From: Methylotenera sp.
GTDB taxonomy: Bacteria; Pseudomonadota; Gammaproteobacteria; Burkholderiales; Methylophilaceae
Reading direction: 5' to 3'
DNA: 9,842 nt
Assembly: GCA_027487055.1 (NCBI GenBank)
Contig: JAIYEJ010000315.1
Span: 1 to 9,842 of the forward strand
Shown here: positions 7,221 to 9,842 of the stretch, piece after piece
How positions within the stretch are numbered: position 1 is the stretch's first letter
Layout: each line of letters opens with the position of its first letter
The notes under the pieces: model-generated
Databases searched by the model: none
Told to the model about the DNA's origin: nothing
The model's input: the letters and a program-made list of their open reading frames with translations, nothing else
Program-made: the position numbers and the translations under genes

Positions 7221-7245
7221 TTTAGTGTCCTAGATAGTCGATAAA

Positions 7246-8787
7246 TTAGTAGGCATTTGTTGCTTTAAAGTCTTGAATTGCGGCTTCAACTGCTTTTTCA
7301 TTATCGCCGCTCAAGTCTTTGCTAGTTTCGATACCTTCCATTAACTTAGCGTATTTAGAGCCCATGAAACCGTGTAATGCGTTTTCAAATGCTAAGACTT
7401 TGTTGGTTGGCACATCGTCAAAGTAGCCTTTGTTTGCCGCTAATAATGTAATTGCCATTTTAGAAACACTTAATGGGGCATATTGCGCTTGTTTCATCAA
7501 TTCAGTAAACATACGACCACGGTCTAATTGTTTACGTGTTGCTTCATCCAAGTCAGAAGCGAACTGCGCGAACGCAGCCAACTCACGGTATTGCGCTAAA
7601 GCTAAACGCACACCACCACCTAATTTTTTGATGACTTTAGTTTGCGCTGCACCACCCACGCGAGATACTGAAATACCGGCGTTAATCGCTGGACGAATCC
7701 CAGCGTTAAACAAGTCAGTTTCTAAGAAGATTTGACCGTCAGTAATCGAAATAACGTTTGTTGGTACGAAAGCTGATACGTCACCAGCCGCAGTTTCAAT
7801 CACTGGCAAAGCTGTTAATGAACCTGTTTTGCCTTTAACTTTGCCTTTTGTGAAATTTTCTACATATTCTTCGTTAACGCGTGCTGCACGCTCAAGCAAA
7901 CGAGAGTGAATGTAGAACACGTCACCTGGATAAGCCTCACGGCCTGGTGGACGACGTAACAACAATGAAATTTGACGATAAGCAATCGCTTGTTTGGTTA
8001 AATCATCATATACAATCAATGCATCTTCACCACGGTCACGGAAATACTCACCCATTGTACAACCAGCATAAGGCGCTAAGAATTGTAATGCAGCTGAGTC
8101 TGACGCCGCTGCTGCAACCACGATGGTATAAGCCATAGCGCCATTTTCTTCTAACTTACGTACTACGTTAGCAATTGTAGAAGCCTTTTGACCAATCGCC
8201 ACATAGACGCAGGTCATATTTTGACCTTTTTGATTAATAATTGCATCCACAGCTACTGCTGTTTTACCTGTTTGACGGTCACCAATAATTAACTCACGTT
8301 GACCACGACCTACTGGTACCATAGAGTCAACTGATTTCAAACCTGTTTGAACTGGTTGTGAAACAGATTTACGCGCAATTACGCCTGGCGCCACTTTTTC
8401 AATTTTGTCAGTCATTTTAGTTTTAACAGGGCCTTTGCCGTCTATTGGCTGACCTAGCGCATTGACTACGCGCCCAATGAGCTCTGGGCCTACTGGCACT
8501 TCCAAAATACGACCTGTACATTTCACTACATCACCTTCAGTGATGTGCTCGTAATCGCCAAGCACCACAGCACCTACTGAATCACGCTCAAGATTCAAAG
8601 CTAATCCAAATGTATTGCCTGGGAACTCGATCATCTCGCCAGCCATCACGTTTGAAAGCCCGTGAATACGCACGATGCCATCCGTGACAGAAATTACTGT
8701 GCCTTGTGTACGCGCTTCTGCGCTAGTCGAAAAATTCTCTAATCTGCTTTTAATCAGTTCACTGATTTCTGATGTAGATAACTGCAT
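7246..8787 (-). CDS. atpA: F1Fo ATP synthase subunit alpha
   Basis: Alpha alternates with beta in the F1 head and holds the non-catalytic nucleotide sites. At 513 residues it matches the standard length. The sequence shows an N-terminal helix that meets delta (about 1-25), a beta-barrel domain (to about 95), the P-loop GDRQTGKT (169-176), a Walker B strand ALIVYDD (256-262), the conserved VSAFVPTNVISITDGQIFLET stretch (337-357), and the arginine finger Arg376 in SVSRVGGAAQ. The ATG follows AGGAG by 5 bases, the strongest ribosome-binding site of the genes in this window. A perfect hairpin lies just upstream in the 55-base gap after atpH. Strong initiation would suit a subunit needed in three copies per complex; that link is inference. 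Confidence 0.99.
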   Translation of the reverse strand: MQLSTSEISELIKSRLENFSTSAEARTQGTVISVTDGIVRIHGLSNVMAGEMIEFPGNTFGLALNLERDSVGAVVLGDYEHITEGDVVKCTGRILEVPVGPELIGRVVNALGQPIDGKGPVKTKMTDKIEKVAPGVIARKSVSQPVQTGLKSVDSMVPVGRGQRELIIGDRQTGKTAVAVDAIINQKGQNMTCVYVAIGQKASTIANVVRKLEENGAMAYTIVVAAAASDSAALQFLAPYAGCTMGEYFRDRGEDALIVYDDLTKQAIAYRQISLLLRRPPGREAYPGDVFYIHSRLLERAARVNEEYVENFTKGKVKGKTGSLTALPVIETAAGDVSAFVPTNVISITDGQIFLETDLFNAGIRPAINAGISVSRVGGAAQTKVIKKLGGGVRLALAQYRELAAFAQFASDLDEATRKQLDRGRMFTELMKQAQYAPLSVSKMAITLLAANKGYFDDVPTNKVLAFENALHGFMGSKYAKLMEGIETSKDLSGDNEKAVEAAIQDFKATNAY

Positions 8788-8811
8788 TGTGGCTCCTAAA
8801 TTTTCTCTTTT

Positions 8812-8827
8812 GGCTAACTATTTAGCC
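8812..8827 (-). other. Hairpin between atpH and atpA, upstream of the atpA ribosome-binding site
   Basis: GGCTAA (8812-8817) and TTAGCC (8822-8827) are perfect complements separated by 4 bases. In the minus-strand transcript the stem is followed by an A-rich stretch rather than U residues, so it is not an intrinsic terminator. It lies 15 bases past the atpH stop and about 25 bases before the atpA ATG, leaving the AGGAG site free. A role as an mRNA stability or processing element is plausible but unproven. Confidence 0.5.
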
Positions 8828-8842
8828 CTTAATTAATCTGCC

Positions 8843-9379
8843 TTACGCAGCAAGCGTGTAGGCTAAACTTTGTAACTGACCTTTGACGGACGCGTCTATC
8901 ACGGTATCGCCAACAATAATTTTAATACCGCCAATAATTTCCGGATCAACTGAAACAGTGGCTTCAACTTTTTTGCCAAACTTTGCTTCTAAACGTTTAA
9001 CTAAATCTTTAGTTTGTGTTGCGCTGATTTTTGCAGCCGCAATAATTTGTGCATCTAGAACACCTTCATCTTGCGCCTTTAATTCTTCAAATGCACTACT
9101 AATTGCAGGTAACAATGACATACGACCATACTCAACTAATACTTTAATTAGATTTTGGCTTTGTTCATTTAGATTTTTACCACAAACATTTAAAAATGCG
9201 TCTTGCAACTCATTCGCTAACACTTTTGGATTAAGTATAAAAGCCAGCATCTTCTCATCAGTAGAAACAGCAGATGCAAACTTTAACATTTCAGACCATT
9301 TTGCTAAAGATTTTGTCTCTTTACCAAGCTTAAAAGCTGCAACTGCGTAAGGCCTTGCGATAGTTGAAATTTCAGCCAT
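8843..9379 (-). CDS. atpH: F1Fo ATP synthase subunit delta
   Basis: Delta (the OSCP equivalent) joins the peripheral stalk formed by the b dimer to the top of the alpha3-beta3 head. The 178 residues fit the family. The N-terminal helical domain starts with STIARPYAVAAFKLGKE (5-21), the usual opening. The C-terminal domain holds the family signature around VDPEIIGGIKIIVGDTVIDAS (about 143-163) and ends in LQSLAYTLAA. The start lies only 3 bases after the atpF stop, with a GGAG ribosome-binding site inside the end of atpF, which points to translational coupling. Sequence divergence from other classes is normal for this subunit. Confidence 0.97.
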   Translation of the reverse strand: MAEISTIARPYAVAAFKLGKETKSLAKWSEMLKFASAVSTDEKMLAFILNPKVLANELQDAFLNVCGKNLNEQSQNLIKVLVEYGRMSLLPAISSAFEELKAQDEGVLDAQIIAAAKISATQTKDLVKRLEAKFGKKVEATVSVDPEIIGGIKIIVGDTVIDASVKGQLQSLAYTLAA

Positions 9380-9382
9380 TGC

Positions 9383-9842
9383 TTATAGCTCCGCCGCAAG
9401 TTTAGACAACATATCTGTGTGTGCTTTACTGTCGATCTCTTTACGCAAGATTTTTTCTGCACCAGCAATCGCTAATACTGAAACTTGCGCACGTAAACCT
9501 TCTTTAGCGCGATTTACTTCTTGATCAATTTCAGCTTTAGCACCAGCAATGATACGCTCGCCTTCAACTTTTGCAGCACCCTTAGCTTCTTCAATAATTT
9601 GAGTCGCGCGCTTCTCAGCCTGACCTACAATCTCAGATGCTTTTTGTTTAGCTTCATTTAAAGTTGTCTCTGATTTTTTAGCTGCAACGTCCAAAGCACT
9701 ACGGCCTTCTTGTGCAGCTGCTAAACCATCAGCAATCTCTTTTTGACGTGTTTCAATCGCCTCTAAAAGTGGCGGCCAAACAAACTTTACGATGACCAAA
9801 ACTAATATGGCAAACGTAATCGCCTGTGCTATGAGCGTTAAA
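9383..9842 (-). CDS. atpF: F1Fo ATP synthase subunit b, 5' end missing
   Basis: Subunit b forms the dimeric peripheral stalk that anchors F1 to the membrane sector. The reading frame stays open to the right edge, giving 152 visible residues; only a few N-terminal residues are missing, judged from the family-typical TLIAQAITFAI opening. A TTG codon at 9799 is an unlikely start because the membrane anchor is encoded upstream of it. The single hydrophobic segment (about visible residues 1-20) leads into KFVWPPLLEAIETRQ, the conserved membrane-proximal motif. The rest is a long, charged, Ala/Glu/Lys-rich helix with coiled-coil character that ends in HTDMLSKLAAEL and contacts delta. atpE, atpB and atpI are expected beyond the edge, as is the operon promoter. 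Confidence 0.96.
   Translation of the reverse strand, partial: LTLIAQAITFAILVLVIVKFVWPPLLEAIETRQKEIADGLAAAQEGRSALDVAAKKSETTLNEAKQKASEIVGQAEKRATQIIEEAKGAAKVEGERIIAGAKAEIDQEVNRAKEGLRAQVSVLAIAGAEKILRKEIDSKAHTDMLSKLAAEL

Noticed and set aside
8883..9350. 155-codon plus-strand reading frame opposite atpH
   Set aside because: It mirrors the atpH coding frame; Ser/Ile-rich composition without motifs indicates a shadow frame.
9383..9799. TTG at 9799 as the start of atpF
   Set aside because: The frame continues upstream and encodes the conserved membrane anchor, so the true start lies beyond the right edge.

Overview
The window looks like an ordinary, well-conserved chromosomal housekeeping region of a betaproteobacterium with moderate to low GC. 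The atp-glmU-glmS order, the 288-residue gamma subunit, the 141-residue epsilon subunit and the overall protein wording fit Betaproteobacteria. The AT-leaning composition and the EAL-like/HDOD neighbour would suit a Methylophilaceae-type organism such as Methylotenera. The class-level placement is fairly secure; the family is a guess from sequence style, not from a search.

Layout, left to right. Positions 1-381 (minus) hold the N-terminal 127 codons of a degenerate EAL domain protein of the YuxH/COG3434 type, whose remainder lies outside the window. Positions 382-611 are a divergent intergenic region with weak promoter candidates and an interrupted dyad. Positions 612-1061 (plus) encode a 149-residue protein that may be a short SUKH (SMI1/KNR4)-like protein. 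From 1084 to the right edge everything is on the minus strand. In transcription order it runs atpF (5' end missing), atpH, atpA, atpG, atpD, atpC, a strong intrinsic terminator at about 4343-4368, then glmU and glmS. No gene-free stretch exceeds about 230 bases.

How the genes work together. The atp genes encode subunits b, delta, alpha, gamma, beta and epsilon of the F1Fo ATP synthase; atpI, atpB and atpE would be expected just beyond the right edge. GlmS makes glucosamine-6-phosphate, and GlmU makes UDP-N-acetylglucosamine from glucosamine-1-phosphate, for peptidoglycan and lipopolysaccharide. GlmM, the mutase between them, is not here. The terminator with a UUCG loop, followed at once by an extended -10 element, suggests that glmU-glmS is a separate transcription unit despite following the atp operon.

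All full-length core genes have usual lengths and intact catalytic motifs; I see no frameshift, insertion sequence, CRISPR array, tRNA or rRNA. I found no convincing new biological system. The points worth a second look are the small SUKH-like gene, the dyad at 451-480, the terminator/promoter overlap before glmU and the hairpin just upstream of atpA.
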